In this document: piece after piece, positions 28,584-38,540 of the stretch
Position numbering within the stretch: position 1 is the first letter of the stretch
Layout: each line of letters begins with the position of its first letter
Assembly (NCBI GenBank): GCA_021151585.1
Contig: JAGKWX010000006.1
Span: forward strand, 1 to 64,000
Source: Alphaproteobacteria bacterium
Lineage (GTDB): Bacteria > Pseudomonadota > Gammaproteobacteria > JAGOUN01
Direction: 5' to 3'
DNA length: 64,000 bases
The notes under the pieces: model-generated
The model's database searches: none
Told to the model about the DNA's origin: nothing
Seen by the model: the letters and a program-made list of their open reading frames with translations, nothing else
Position numbers and translations under genes: made by a program

Positions 28584-29816
28584 ATATATCTCTGTACAAC
28601 GCGTTTCTTCTAAGCATAAATATGTAATGACTAATCCTAATAGTAATACAACAGATACTGCAGAAAATCCGATTTGATAATCACTTATTTCATATGCTGT
28701 CGCCTCAATGGATTTTATCTTGGCATGTAGGTCCATTAAATAACCCATTAAAGGCTGCATAACAACACCAGTGAAAACCGCTGCTAAATTAATTAATCCA
28801 GATGCCGTTACAAAATGCTGTGGCGGAATAATATCTTTTGCAAGACCAAATGTCAGGCTTTGCACAGAAGCGGAAAATCCTAATAAAAATAACAACATCA
28901 TCATAACAAGTGCTGGCACATGTTCTGCAGCAATAAAAAATAATGAGGCCATAAAACCAATACCAAAACATAGATAAATTGGCAATTTACGACGTTTAAG
29001 ATAATCTGAAAACCAACCAATAAACGCCGAACCTAAACCAAGTCCTAGCCAAAATACAATATTACAATAACCAGCTTGCTCATTGCTCCAATGATAAACT
29101 TTCATTAAATATGGAATACACCACAGAGATGCTATACCTGTGACTGTTACCCATGATACAAAACCGATTGCTGCAATCCACCAGACTTGTTTTATTTTAA
29201 ATGTATCACTCAAGCGCGCATGATCAATATCAGGAATATCGGTTAGTTTTTTTTCACCATCACGTAAAATCAACCAAAATAAAATTGACAATACAATGGT
29301 TAACCATGCTATTGTCAATAATCCATGACGCCAGCCCATATAATTAATTAACGCTGCTAATGGCCCACCACCTACCATACACCCCAACGCTGCACCAAAC
29401 TGCACTAATCCTGCAATTAGGGCAAAACGCTTATGCGAAAACCAGCGCGTCGCTAAAAATAGTGCGCCTAAAAATGCAAATGGCGATCCAATTCCCATTA
29501 ATAATCGACCCACACCCAATATCCATGGCTCACTTGCCGTTGCAAAAAACAATACACCGATACCACTTAATAAAACAGAAACGCTTAATAATATTCGTGC
29601 GCCATAACGATCTAATAAAGCGCCAGCAGGTATTTGAAAAAAAGTTGATGCTAATGAAAAAATCGCAATTAACATCCCTAAATGTGCCGCATCTAAAGTA
29701 AAATCTGTTAATAAATTTTGCGTCATTACACTAGGTGATACCGCAAGAAAATAATCGTAAACATAAAAAAATGAACCAAAAAAACAGATAAAGAAAGGCT
29801 GAAATTTTTTAAACAT
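28569..29816 (-). CDS. MFS transporter
   Basis: The 415-aa protein has twelve predicted membrane spans and the MFS motif A variant GALLDRYGARILL between spans 2 and 3 (about 62-74), with a shorter echo GWFSDYLKRRKLP between spans 8 and 9. It lies three bases after... on the minus strand its ATG is three bases from the mnmE stop, so it is probably co-transcribed behind mnmE. The transported substrate cannot be told; sugar-phosphate/anion-cation type permeases look most similar. Confidence 0.85.
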   Translation of the reverse strand: MFKKFQPFFICFFGSFFYVYDYFLAVSPSVMTQNLLTDFTLDAAHLGMLIAIFSLASTFFQIPAGALLDRYGARILLSVSVLLSGIGVLFFATASEPWILGVGRLLMGIGSPFAFLGALFLATRWFSHKRFALIAGLVQFGAALGCMVGGGPLAALINYMGWRHGLLTIAWLTIVLSILFWLILRDGEKKLTDIPDIDHARLSDTFKIKQVWWIAAIGFVSWVTVTGIASLWCIPYLMKVYHWSNEQAGYCNIVFWLGLGLGSAFIGWFSDYLKRRKLPIYLCFGIGFMASLFFIAAEHVPALVMMMLLFLLGFSASVQSLTFGLAKDIIPPQHFVTASGLINLAAVFTGVVMQPLMGYLMDLHAKIKSIEATAYEISDYQIGFSAVSVVLLLGLVITYLCLEETRCTEIYLTRR

Positions 29817-29819
29817 ATT

Positions 29820-31277
29820 TTACTTTCCTATACAAAAACTTGAAAAAATTTCACCCAATAAATCATCTGAGGTAAATTGACCTGTAATACTACTTAATGC
29901 GTCTTGTGCTAATCGAAACTCTTCTGCAAGCAATTCTGCAGCACGATATTGCTCCATCTGAGCAATGCCATTATTTATGCATTCTTGTGCACGTTGCAAT
30001 GCATCAATATGTCGACGCCTCGCAATAAAATTACCTTCAGTTGCTGTTTGATATCCAACTTTTTGTTTTAATTTTTTAATAAAATCATTCATGCCTATGT
30101 TTTTTTTAATTGAAACATAAGTAACTGTATTTTCTCTATGAGTAGTAGAGATTTGATTGTTCGATAGATTTAGAAAAATACTTATTTTTTCTTCAAGTTC
30201 TTTAAAATCTTTAACTGAGACTCCAAATGATAAATCATGAAAACCTGTAGACAATTCTTCAAATAAATCTATTTTATTAACAACGATCAAGCTTGGGATA
30301 TTTAATGAAACATGATTTTTTAACTCTTGCAATTCAAGATCCATATTTTTCGCTTGATCCATATCCAGTAAATACAAAACTAAATCTGCTGTTTGCATTG
30401 CCGATTTTGCACGACGGATTCCTTCCTGTTCAACAACATCATCCGTATCACGTAAGCCAGCTGTGTCAATAACGTGTATTGGCATACCATCTAAAATAAT
30501 TTTTTCACGCAAAATATCACGCGTTGTTCCTGCAATATCTGTCACTATAGCGCTGTCACGACCACTTAAAAAATTTAACAAACTTGATTTACCGACATTC
30601 GGTGCGCCGGCAATAACAACAGTAATTCCTTCACTAATTAGTGCTCCTTGATGGGCTTGAGCTAATAATATTTCTAAGCATGATAAAATATGTTTTGCAT
30701 CTTTCAACACATTACTTTGTGATAAAAAATCTATTTCTTCTTCAGGAAAATCAATCGCCGCTTCAACATACATACGCAACTGAATTAATTGATCTACTAT
30801 CATATGAATTTTTTTGGAAAACTCTCCTTGTAGTGATCGCATTGCACAGCGCGCAGCTTGTTCTGATTCTGCATTAATCAAATCTGCAATTGCTTCAGCT
30901 TGGGTCAAATCAAGTTTATTATTTAAAAAGGCTTGCTCAGAAAATTCACCTGGCTTTGCTAAGCGTGCACCATAATGTAAAACAGATTTTAGCAATTGAT
31001 CTAAAACAATCGGTCCACCATGTCCTTGTAATTCTAAAACATCTTCACCAGTAAAAGAATTCGGTCCTTGAAATAATAATGCAATACCTTGATCAATAAG
31101 CTTATGATCTGAATCAAAAAAATCAGCATAATGCGCATGACGAATTTTTGGTTCAAAGCCAAGAATTTTATATGCGATAGTTTTTACTAAGTGGCCAGAA
31201 ACACGGACAATTCCAACACCACCCCGGCCTGAAGGTGTTGCAATAGCGGCAATTGTTTCTTTATTACTTGTATTCAA
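29820..31277 (-). CDS. mnmE: tRNA modification GTPase MnmE
   Basis: The 485-aa protein works with MnmG on U34 of tRNA. The N-terminal tetrahydrofolate-binding domain (1-120) is followed by helices and an inserted G domain: G1 GAPNVGKS (224-231), DTAGLRD (271-277), NKID (334-337). The C-terminus ends in the conserved FCIGK with its catalytic Cys. It is about 30 residues longer than usual; the surplus is in the G domain just after NKID (about 338-385). mnmE normally follows yidC; here it is about 10 kb away in the opposite orientation. Confidence 0.95.
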   Translation of the reverse strand: MNTSNKETIAAIATPSGRGGVGIVRVSGHLVKTIAYKILGFEPKIRHAHYADFFDSDHKLIDQGIALLFQGPNSFTGEDVLELQGHGGPIVLDQLLKSVLHYGARLAKPGEFSEQAFLNNKLDLTQAEAIADLINAESEQAARCAMRSLQGEFSKKIHMIVDQLIQLRMYVEAAIDFPEEEIDFLSQSNVLKDAKHILSCLEILLAQAHQGALISEGITVVIAGAPNVGKSSLLNFLSGRDSAIVTDIAGTTRDILREKIILDGMPIHVIDTAGLRDTDDVVEQEGIRRAKSAMQTADLVLYLLDMDQAKNMDLELQELKNHVSLNIPSLIVVNKIDLFEELSTGFHDLSFGVSVKDFKELEEKISIFLNLSNNQISTTHRENTVTYVSIKKNIGMNDFIKKLKQKVGYQTATEGNFIARRRHIDALQRAQECINNGIAQMEQYRAAELLAEEFRLAQDALSSITGQFTSDDLLGEIFSSFCIGK

Positions 31278-31320
31278 AGTAAATGCTCCAGGCTGTTAAT
31301 CTGTTTTTTAAAATCTACTA

Positions 31321-31350
31321 GTGACAACAATATCATTTCTTTATTATGAT
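31321..31350 (+). promoter_or_regulatory. Candidate sigma-70 promoter for the 110-aa gene
   Basis: GTGACA (31321-31326), an 18-base spacer and TATGAT (31345-31350) lie about 70 bases before the ATG at 31420. Confidence 0.35.
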
Positions 31351-31419
31351 ACAATTCTGTTGATTTCGCTAACTTTTACCGTGGTCGATGCCGCGTAATG
31401 ATATCTATAGGAGTTCTCT

Positions 31420-31752
31420 ATGTTTATAAAGCACCTTACCGCCCTTATTATTTTTACTGTTCTTGTTTTGCTTGGCCACAACCTGATTCATACTGTACTA
31501 GAGTCCTGGATGGATTTACAAACCGTTCTTGCTAGCTTTGTTGGAGATGTTTTTTCCAGTGGTAACGTTGGTGGATGGATTAAAAAAGTATTAATATTTC
31601 TTTGCGTTCCTCTTGTGGTTACTTTTGTTCCAGCAGCTATTTATTGGGCTTGTAAGCGTAGTACTATGCCTCACATCAAAGAATTTTTTTGGTTATTGTG
31701 GACAATTCAAACTATTATTTTTTGCTTGAACACATCATTTTTCGGCGGATAA
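31420..31752 (+). CDS. Small hypothetical membrane protein (110 aa)
   Basis: The product has three hydrophobic segments (about residues 5-24, 56-75 and 88-106) separated by short loops, with a GGWIKK loop before the second. GGAG lies six bases before the ATG, a convincing ribosome site. I recognise no family. It is alone on its strand between mnmE and coq7, with an upstream promoter-like sequence. Confidence 0.6.
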   Translation: MFIKHLTALIIFTVLVLLGHNLIHTVLESWMDLQTVLASFVGDVFSSGNVGGWIKKVLIFLCVPLVVTFVPAAIYWACKRSTMPHIKEFFWLLWTIQTIIFCLNTSFFGG

Positions 31753-31921
31753 GAAAACCCAATGCAAAATCACTAAGCTGAGCGATACTCTGTTAGATTT
31801 TTTAGGTTACTATACCTAGCTTAGATATTTAGCAGAGCAGGTCGCCACAAGCATAAAATAGGTTAGATCTAGATTTCGCCATCCGAATTATAGCCAACAC
31901 AGTTAGGATGCTAAATCTAGG

Positions 31922-32563
31922 TTAAAAATAATAGACTGCTCTTGTCATAATTTTAGAACTCAGCGCCATTAGTTTTTTTACAACATAGGGCAATTCGTGA
32001 GCACCCGCTTCACGCGCCATATCACGGTGTTTTGCCTCATCCTCACACATTTGCGCGACAATAGCGCGACTTTCAACATCATTTTCTGGTAATTGTCCTA
32101 AATGTGATTCTAAATGTTTTACTACTTGCTCTTCTGTTTCGGCAAGAAACCCTAAATTCCATTTATCACCAATACATCCAGCTATAATGCCGATACTGAG
32201 CGACCCTAAATACCATAGCAGATTCAGATAACTTGCATAGCTATTCAGTTCACTCAAACGTTGATTACACCAGGCTAAATGGTCTAGCTCTTCATCTGCC
32301 GCTTCTTGCATTTTTTCACGAATACTTTCTGAGCGCGCGGTAATAGCTTGCCCTTGGTACAAAGCTTGTGCACAAACTTCACCAGTGTGATTAACACGCA
32401 TCAAACCAGCGGCATGCTTTTTTTCAATGTCTGTTAATAAATGATCGTGCGTAACTTGGGCAGGGTAGTGTCGTTGATGCTCTGTAGGTTGCACAAACAG
32501 AGTTTTTCTAGCTAAATCTATATGACAAAAAAAATAATCCATAGGTGAAAAATATCGATTCAT
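31922..32563 (-). CDS. coq7: 2-polyprenyl-3-methyl-6-methoxy-1,4-benzoquinone hydroxylase (Coq7)
   Basis: This 213-aa di-iron carboxylate enzyme hydroxylates demethoxyubiquinone. The ligands are in HTGEVCAQALYQG, ADEELDHLAW and MCEDEAKHRD. The frame is open to 32653, but GGGGAG seven bases before ATG 32563 and the ATGA overlap with the rsmE stop fix the start. In many Legionellales and Pseudomonas Coq7 replaces UbiF; it complements ubiH at 6.4 kb in the same pathway. Confidence 0.93.
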   Translation of the reverse strand: MNRYFSPMDYFFCHIDLARKTLFVQPTEHQRHYPAQVTHDHLLTDIEKKHAAGLMRVNHTGEVCAQALYQGQAITARSESIREKMQEAADEELDHLAWCNQRLSELNSYASYLNLLWYLGSLSIGIIAGCIGDKWNLGFLAETEEQVVKHLESHLGQLPENDVESRAIVAQMCEDEAKHRDMAREAGAHELPYVVKKLMALSSKIMTRAVYYF

Positions 32564-33279
32564 AAAAAATCTCCCCATAATGCTTGCATAACTGAAATTG
32601 CCACAAGTGGTGCTGTTTCCGTACGTAAAACACGCTTTCCTAATGCAACACAATACACACCTTCTTTATCTGCAAAAGAAATTTCATAGTCACTAAAACC
32701 GCCTTCAGGGCCAATATAAATATTTACAGCAGATACATGACCAGCGCCTACAGTTGAAATATTCATTTTCGCAGAAGGCGTCAATAAAAATCGCATCGTA
32801 TCAGAGTGTAATGATATTGCTTCTTTTAATGATATGACAGAATGTAGCGCAGGTAAGACCGCACGCCCGGATTGTTCAGCGGCAGAAATCACAATATTAC
32901 GCCAATGCTCAATTTTTTTTTCTAAACGATCAGAAGACAATTTTATATCACAACGCTCAGTAATTATTGGGGTGATATCTGTCACTCCTAACTCAACAGA
33001 TTTTTGTATAATCCAATCCATTTTCTCGCCTTTGCATAAGGCTTGAAATAAGCGTATTTTTAATATGGATTCACTACTATTTTCTATTTTTTCTAAAATT
33101 TCGACACAAACTTCTTTTTTACTTATCTGTGAAATTCGGGTTTTAACTTCATTACCACAACCATCAAATAGATAGCAAATATCACCAATTCGACAACGCA
33201 TAACATTGATAGCGTGATGTCTATTTTTTTCATTTAAAAAAATAACCTCTGTAAAAGAAAAGGGTTGATAAAAACGCAT
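32560..33279 (-). CDS. rsmE: 16S rRNA m3U1498 methyltransferase RsmE
   Basis: The 239-aa protein is a SPOUT-class methyltransferase: an N-terminal PUA-like domain (MRFYQPFSF) and a C-terminal knotted domain with IGPEGGFSDYEI and LGKRVLRTETA, which bind S-adenosylmethionine. Start 33279 is chosen because AGGA precedes it and the product matches the family there; it begins one base after the permease stop. It is coupled to coq7 by a four-base overlap. Confidence 0.93.
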   Translation of the reverse strand: MRFYQPFSFTEVIFLNEKNRHHAINVMRCRIGDICYLFDGCGNEVKTRISQISKKEVCVEILEKIENSSESILKIRLFQALCKGEKMDWIIQKSVELGVTDITPIITERCDIKLSSDRLEKKIEHWRNIVISAAEQSGRAVLPALHSVISLKEAISLHSDTMRFLLTPSAKMNISTVGAGHVSAVNIYIGPEGGFSDYEISFADKEGVYCVALGKRVLRTETAPLVAISVMQALWGDFL

Positions 33280-33280
33280 A

Positions 33281-34051
33281 TTATGTCCTAATTCCAACCC
33301 CTTTATTTAATAAGAGTAAATTTATATTGTATATAACTATATTGATAGCGAGTAAAACTAGTATGCTTAATGATAAATCACTCGATTGCACGCCAATAAA
33401 ACCATAACGAAATAAAGAAACCAAATACATCATCGGATTAAAATATGAAACAATTTTCCACATATGTGGCAATTGTTGGATTGAATAAAAAACACCACCT
33501 AAATAAATGAGTGGCGTCAAAACAAATGTTGGAAATGTTGAAACATCATCAAATTTTTTTGCGAAAAGTCCATTTAAAAATCCTAACAATGAAAAAAAGC
33601 ATGCAGCTAAAATAGCGCTTAATAACAGTATTCCCACATGCTGTGGCACTTCGTGGGTGAAAATTAATGAAACAAGAGTAACTATTAATCCAGTTATTAA
33701 GCCCCGAAAAATTGATGCTAAAGAAAATCCTAGTAGTAAAACATGATGATCCATAGGCGATACTAACATTTCTTCAATACTGCGTTGAAATCTTACCATA
33801 AAAAATGAAAACGCAGCATTATTATAGGCATTCATGACAACCGCCATCATAACTAATCCCGGCACGATAAATTGCATATATGTCACGCCAGTTTGAATAT
33901 TAATATGTGGCCCCATAAAATGACCAAAAACCAAAAAATATAATACAATCGTAATAACTGGTGGCATCAGTGATTGTATCCAAACCCGCATAAATCGTAT
34001 AGTTTCAACACGTACTAAAGTTTTTAGAGCGATGAATTGTTTTTTTAACAT
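33281..34051 (-). CDS. ABC-2 type transporter permease (YadH-like)
   Basis: The 256-aa protein has six membrane spans and the ABC-2 family segment GVFYSIQQLPHMWKIVSYFNP near the C-terminus. It is adjacent to the ATPase gene, one base apart, and matches E. coli YadH in length and motif. The pair exports an unknown substrate. Confidence 0.88.
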   Translation of the reverse strand: MLKKQFIALKTLVRVETIRFMRVWIQSLMPPVITIVLYFLVFGHFMGPHINIQTGVTYMQFIVPGLVMMAVVMNAYNNAAFSFFMVRFQRSIEEMLVSPMDHHVLLLGFSLASIFRGLITGLIVTLVSLIFTHEVPQHVGILLLSAILAACFFSLLGFLNGLFAKKFDDVSTFPTFVLTPLIYLGGVFYSIQQLPHMWKIVSYFNPMMYLVSLFRYGFIGVQSSDLSLSILVLLAINIVIYNINLLLLNKGVGIRT

Positions 34052-34052
34052 G

Positions 34053-34970
34053 TTATTGTCCTGCTTTATTCACTAAGCGAATAAATAATTCTTCTAATCG
34101 ATTACTTTTATTTCGTAAACTAGTCACTTGAATATTGTTTTCTGAAAGTTTTACAAATAAATCATTCAGATGTTGTTCTTTTAAAATTTCAACTTCTATT
34201 GTAGAACTATCAATTAATTTTGCATTATACGGTGACAAATTTGGCAAAAAATCAAGTGGCTTTTGACAATCTAAAATCATTGTTTGAATATTTATTTGCG
34301 ACAATAATGTTTTTTTATCAGTATTTTCAATAATTTTTCCACAGTCAATAATCGCAATTTTATTGCACAGTTGTTCAGCTTCTTCGAGATAATGGGTTGT
34401 TAAAACAATCGTTGTACCTTGACGATTTACCTCTTGTAAAAACTCCCACATAGAGCGTCTAAGTTCAATATCAACACCTGCTGTGGGTTCATCTAAAATT
34501 AGAAATTTAGGTTGATGTACGAGTGCACGTGCAATCATCAAACGACGTTTCATACCGCCTGACAGTTGTCGTAGTGTAACGTTTCGCTTCTCCCATAAAC
34601 TTAATGCTTTTAATAATTTTTCTGTACGTTGTTTTGCTGTTTTTCTATCAACACCATAATAACCCGCTTGATTATAAACAACATCATAGACTTTGGTAAA
34701 AACACTGATATTTACTTCTTGTGAAACAACACCTAGCAAGGCTTTAGCTTGTTTTTTTTCTACATCAATATCGTAATCATAAATTTTAATTGATCCCGAT
34801 GTTTTATTAATTAACGTTGTTATAATACCAATTGTTGTTGATTTTCCTGCGCCATTCGGACCTAATAATGCAAAAAAATCACCGTGCTCAACTGTTAAAT
34901 CAATACCTTTCAAAGCTTCAAAACCATTTGCATAGGTTTTTTTTAAATTTTTGATTTCTAGTGCTGGCAT
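34053..34970 (-). CDS. ABC transporter ATP-binding protein (YadG-like)
   Basis: The 305-aa ATPase has Walker A GPNGAGKST (about 37-45), the signature LSGGMKRR (about 139-146), Walker B FLILDEPTAGVD and the switch His in TTHYLEEAE. Together with the next gene it forms a YadGH-type exporter of the DRI/ABC-2 class. The C-terminal 80 residues form the usual extra subdomain of this group. Confidence 0.92.
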   Translation of the reverse strand: MPALEIKNLKKTYANGFEALKGIDLTVEHGDFFALLGPNGAGKSTTIGIITTLINKTSGSIKIYDYDIDVEKKQAKALLGVVSQEVNISVFTKVYDVVYNQAGYYGVDRKTAKQRTEKLLKALSLWEKRNVTLRQLSGGMKRRLMIARALVHQPKFLILDEPTAGVDIELRRSMWEFLQEVNRQGTTIVLTTHYLEEAEQLCNKIAIIDCGKIIENTDKKTLLSQINIQTMILDCQKPLDFLPNLSPYNAKLIDSSTIEVEILKEQHLNDLFVKLSENNIQVTSLRNKSNRLEELFIRLVNKAGQ

Positions 34971-35031
34971 AAGACCTCTTTAAATCTATTTTAGTGTACT
35001 TAGCAATCAGAGCAACTAGGAAAAACTGCCG

Positions 35032-35628
35032 CTATAATTGCAATGTCGATAATTTATTTAATAGTTTCTTCATCGCTATGCCTCTATGACTGATTTTATT
35101 TTTTTCTTCAAAATGCAATTCAGCAACCGTACAGTTTTTTTCTGGTAAAAATAAAACAGGATCATAGCCATAACCACGTTCGCCAATTTCTTCTCTAGTA
35201 ATTTTTCCATATAAACGACCTTCAACAATAATTGGTGAAGGATCAGTCGGATGTAACATAAACGCTAAAACACATATAAAATACGCACCCCTGTTTTCAT
35301 CAGGAATATCGCTCATTTCTTGAAATAATTTACGAATATTAGCATCGCGATCGCCGTGTTTACCGGCATATCTTGCAGTATAAATGCCTGGAGCACCATT
35401 TAACGCTGGTACAACTATCCCTGAATCATCTGCAATACAAGGTAAACCTGTTTTTTCACAACCATATCTTGCTTTAATAATAGCATTTTCGACGAAAGTT
35501 AAACCATTTTCTTCGGCTTCTTCTTGACAATAATCGCCTAAAGACAACATAGTAAACTGTGTTGATGAAAATAGGTGTCGAAATTCCTCAAGTTTTCCAA
35601 TATTATGGCTTGCTAACACAATTTTCAT
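35032..35628 (-). CDS. rdgB: dITP/XTP pyrophosphatase
   Basis: The 198-aa Ham1-family protein hydrolyses non-canonical purine triphosphates to keep them out of DNA and RNA. It starts with IVLASHNIGKLEEF and has the family motifs ADDSGIVVPALNGAPGIYTA and GERGYGYDPVLFLPE. Its ATG directly follows the stop of the transglycosylase gene, so both lie in one transcript. Confidence 0.95.
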   Translation of the reverse strand: MKIVLASHNIGKLEEFRHLFSSTQFTMLSLGDYCQEEAEENGLTFVENAIIKARYGCEKTGLPCIADDSGIVVPALNGAPGIYTARYAGKHGDRDANIRKLFQEMSDIPDENRGAYFICVLAFMLHPTDPSPIIVEGRLYGKITREEIGERGYGYDPVLFLPEKNCTVAELHFEEKNKISHRGIAMKKLLNKLSTLQL

Positions 35629-36243
35629 TTAGAAAAAACCCCAGCTTTTTTTCTTCGGTAACGTATGTTGACATGCTAAAATTTGTTTATGATAAAGATC
35701 AGCCTGGTGTTGAACGCGTCTTGCTATAGTCATCAAGTATGGTTGATTTTTATAAACACCACGAGTATATCCACCAATGCCTTCATGGTATGCAAGATAT
35801 AATGCATAAGCATTTGTTACTGGAATACCAGCACGTACGTGAGCTCGATGACAATACCAACCAAGAAAATCCATCGCAGAATCAAAATCACTACGATAAC
35901 CACCAGTATTATTTTCAGCTTGATATTCTAACCATGTGCCATCTAACGCTTGTGAGTAACCATAAGCAGTACTCGGTCGTGACCAAGGGATAAATCCTAA
36001 AACTTTTTTTCTTTCTGGCTTTGCATTACCTTGAAAATGAGATTCTTGATAAACAATCGCCATTTGTACACTAATAGGAATACCCCATCGCTTTTGCGTT
36101 GCTTGCGTCGCCCAAAACCAACTAGGATATTCTCGAAAAATTCCACAAATATCATTTTGATTTTTCGGCGGCGACGGTGCACAAGCTGTTAACAAAAACA
36201 AAGCTGCTAAAGCACAAAAAAGTAATTTTATGGATTTCAGCAT
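35629..36243 (-). CDS. Lytic transglycosylase SLT-domain lipoprotein
   Basis: The 204-aa product has a signal peptide ending in the lipobox LLTAC (Cys21), then an SLT-like domain with the presumed catalytic Glu in IVYQESHF (about E68), AYGYSQALDGTW, and AYHEGIGGYTRG. It would cleave peptidoglycan glycan strands from the periplasmic side of a membrane. Family members are common in Legionella and Coxiella. It is followed immediately by rdgB. Confidence 0.85.
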   Translation of the reverse strand: MLKSIKLLFCALAALFLLTACAPSPPKNQNDICGIFREYPSWFWATQATQKRWGIPISVQMAIVYQESHFQGNAKPERKKVLGFIPWSRPSTAYGYSQALDGTWLEYQAENNTGGYRSDFDSAMDFLGWYCHRAHVRAGIPVTNAYALYLAYHEGIGGYTRGVYKNQPYLMTIARRVQHQADLYHKQILACQHTLPKKKSWGFF

Positions 36244-36256
36244 ACTAAAAATTTTT

Positions 36257-37249
36257 TTATTTAATTAAACCAAGCTCTTTCACAGCTTGATATTCCTGGC
36301 GCAATTCGTCTAAGACTAGAGCAAATTTATCACGACCAAATTCATTCAATTGAAAATTCGTTAACACTTCTAGATGACCATGAGTAGTACGGCATGGCAT
36401 AGAAAAAATTAGTCCTTTATCAACACCATATTCACCTTGAGAGCATCGCCCAACTGAGAAACAATCATTTGCTGCTGTATCAAAAGTTAAACGTCGAATA
36501 CCGTCCACCACTGCATTTGCTGCTGATGCGGCAGAAGAAGAACCTCGTGCTTGAATCACAGTTGCGCCACGTTTTTGAATCATAGGTACAAATTCATTTT
36601 TTAACCATTCAATATCCGTAATAACATCGGTTGCAGGTTTACCATCAATGATTGCATTATAAAAATCAGGATATTGGTTTTGTGAATGATTTCCCCAAAT
36701 AATCATTTGTGATACGGCTGTCACATCGACATTTGCTTTGAATGCTAATTGACGTTTTGCGCGATTTTCATCTAATGCTGTCATAGCATAAAAACGATCT
36801 TGTGGAACATCGGGCGCTGCATGCATTGCAATTAATGCATTTGTGTTACAGGGATTTCCAACAACAAATATTTTTACATCACTCGCAGCAACGGCATTAA
36901 TGGCGGCTCCTTGTGGGCCAAAAATTCCACCATTAATTTTCAAAAGATCTGAACGCTCCATGCCTTGTTTACGTGGTACAGCGCCTACTAATAAAACGAC
37001 ATTTGCATCGTTCATTGCTGTTTTAATATCAGATGTGATAGTAATGTTCTTTAAAAGAGGAAAAGCACAATCATCTAATTCCATGACTACAGCCTGCAAT
37101 AAATGCATGGCTCCTTCAAGTTCTAGTAGCTGCAACTCTACCTCAACATCTGTGCCAAACATATCGCCTGCAGCTATTCTAAACAATAGAGCATAACTAA
37201 TTTGACCTGCTGCGCCGCTGACAGCCACTTTAATGCGTTTTTTTTGCAT
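36257..37249 (-). CDS. mdh: Malate dehydrogenase
   Basis: The 330-aa NAD-dependent enzyme of the TCA cycle has the dinucleotide motif VAVSGAAGQISYALLFRIA and the IWGNHSQNQYPDF active-site His loop (catalytic H about 191), the type found in Coxiella, Burkholderia and mitochondrial-like groups rather than E. coli. GNPCNTNA forms the substrate-binding edge. It is divergent from hemW. Confidence 0.95.
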   Translation of the reverse strand: MQKKRIKVAVSGAAGQISYALLFRIAAGDMFGTDVEVELQLLELEGAMHLLQAVVMELDDCAFPLLKNITITSDIKTAMNDANVVLLVGAVPRKQGMERSDLLKINGGIFGPQGAAINAVAASDVKIFVVGNPCNTNALIAMHAAPDVPQDRFYAMTALDENRAKRQLAFKANVDVTAVSQMIIWGNHSQNQYPDFYNAIIDGKPATDVITDIEWLKNEFVPMIQKRGATVIQARGSSSAASAANAVVDGIRRLTFDTAANDCFSVGRCSQGEYGVDKGLIFSMPCRTTHGHLEVLTNFQLNEFGRDKFALVLDELRQEYQAVKELGLIK

Positions 37250-37325
37250 AGAAATATCCTATATTTACCTAATTATTTGGTTTATTCTATACGATTTTCT
37301 GGATAATGACAAAAATAACTCCAAA

Positions 37326-38477
37326 ATGAATGTTTTAAAAGATTTATCTCTATATATCCATCTCCCCTGGTGTATCAAAAAATGCCCGTATTGTGATTTT
37401 AATTCTCATGAACTCAATAGCGAGCTTCCAGAAGAAGAGTATATCGACTATTTGATTGAAGATTTTACATCTCATCTTGATGTTATCAAACATCGTCAAA
37501 TTATTAGCATATTTTTTGGTGGTGGTACTCCAAGTTTATTTTCAGCACAAGCGTTAGATCGTTTACTCACCACTTTAGGTTCTCTAGTAAATTTTTCTAA
37601 AGAATGTGAAATAACATTAGAAGCGAATCCAGGCACAGTTGAGCAAAAGCGTTTTAAGAATTATTTTGATATTGGCATCAATCGTATTTCTTTAGGTATT
37701 CAAAGTTTTGATGCAGAAAAATTAAAACTATTAGGTAGAATTCATAATGATCATGAAGCACATTCAGCGATTGATGCCGTAAAAAGAGCAGGTTTTACTA
37801 ATTTTAACCTTGATATCATGCACGGTTTACCCAATCAATCGGTTGCACAAGCATTATCTGATCTAAAACAGGCACTAAAACATGAACCGACGCATTTATC
37901 CTGGTATCAGTTAACCATAGAACCAAATACTTATTTTTATAAACACACCCCTGTACTTCCCAGTGAAGAAATATTAGAAAAAATAGAACAATCGGGATTT
38001 GATTTATTAGCAAAAAACCACTTTAAGCGTTATGAAATTTCTGCGTTTTCATTAGTAGGCAAGCAATCAAAACATAATAAGAATTATTGGTTATTCGGTG
38101 ATTATTTAGGCATTGGTGCTGGCGCACATAGTAAATTAACTATTGATGGTACAGTCACACGACATTGGAATCACAAATCTCCTCATTCGTATATGGATAA
38201 AAACAAATCATTTATTTCAAACAAAATTGAAATACATCATCAGGATACTATATTTGAATTTATGTTGAATGCGCTTCGATTATTTGAGCCTATTTCATTT
38301 GAGCTCTTCGAAGAAAAAACAGGTTTATCACGTGATCTTTTAAAAGAGCCGGTTAAATTAGCTATTCAACAAGGCTTGTTACACGATGCATCTTTTATTG
38401 AAACAACGGAATTGGGTAAGAAGTTTTTGAATGATTTGTGTAGGATTTTTTTAAACTCCGATCTACGACGCGTTTGA
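37326..38477 (+). CDS. hemW: Radical SAM heme chaperone HemW
   Basis: The 383-aa protein has the HemW cluster motif CIKKCPYCDF (C16, C20, C23, spacing CX3CX2C), IFFGGGTPSLF and a C-terminal HemN_C domain. HemW, formerly called a coproporphyrinogen oxidase, transfers heme rather than oxidising coproporphyrinogen. The frame is open upstream to 37233, but the family N-terminus supports 37326; that start has only a weak ribosome site. rdgB is its usual neighbour in gammaproteobacteria; here mdh and the transglycosylase gene lie between. Confidence 0.9.
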   Translation: MNVLKDLSLYIHLPWCIKKCPYCDFNSHELNSELPEEEYIDYLIEDFTSHLDVIKHRQIISIFFGGGTPSLFSAQALDRLLTTLGSLVNFSKECEITLEANPGTVEQKRFKNYFDIGINRISLGIQSFDAEKLKLLGRIHNDHEAHSAIDAVKRAGFTNFNLDIMHGLPNQSVAQALSDLKQALKHEPTHLSWYQLTIEPNTYFYKHTPVLPSEEILEKIEQSGFDLLAKNHFKRYEISAFSLVGKQSKHNKNYWLFGDYLGIGAGAHSKLTIDGTVTRHWNHKSPHSYMDKNKSFISNKIEIHHQDTIFEFMLNALRLFEPISFELFEEKTGLSRDLLKEPVKLAIQQGLLHDASFIETTELGKKFLNDLCRIFLNSDLRRV

Positions 38478-38540
38478 TATTTAATGTTTTAAGTTTAACC
38501 AACTACTGTATTACCGACGGGTGGGATAAACTGGGGTGAT

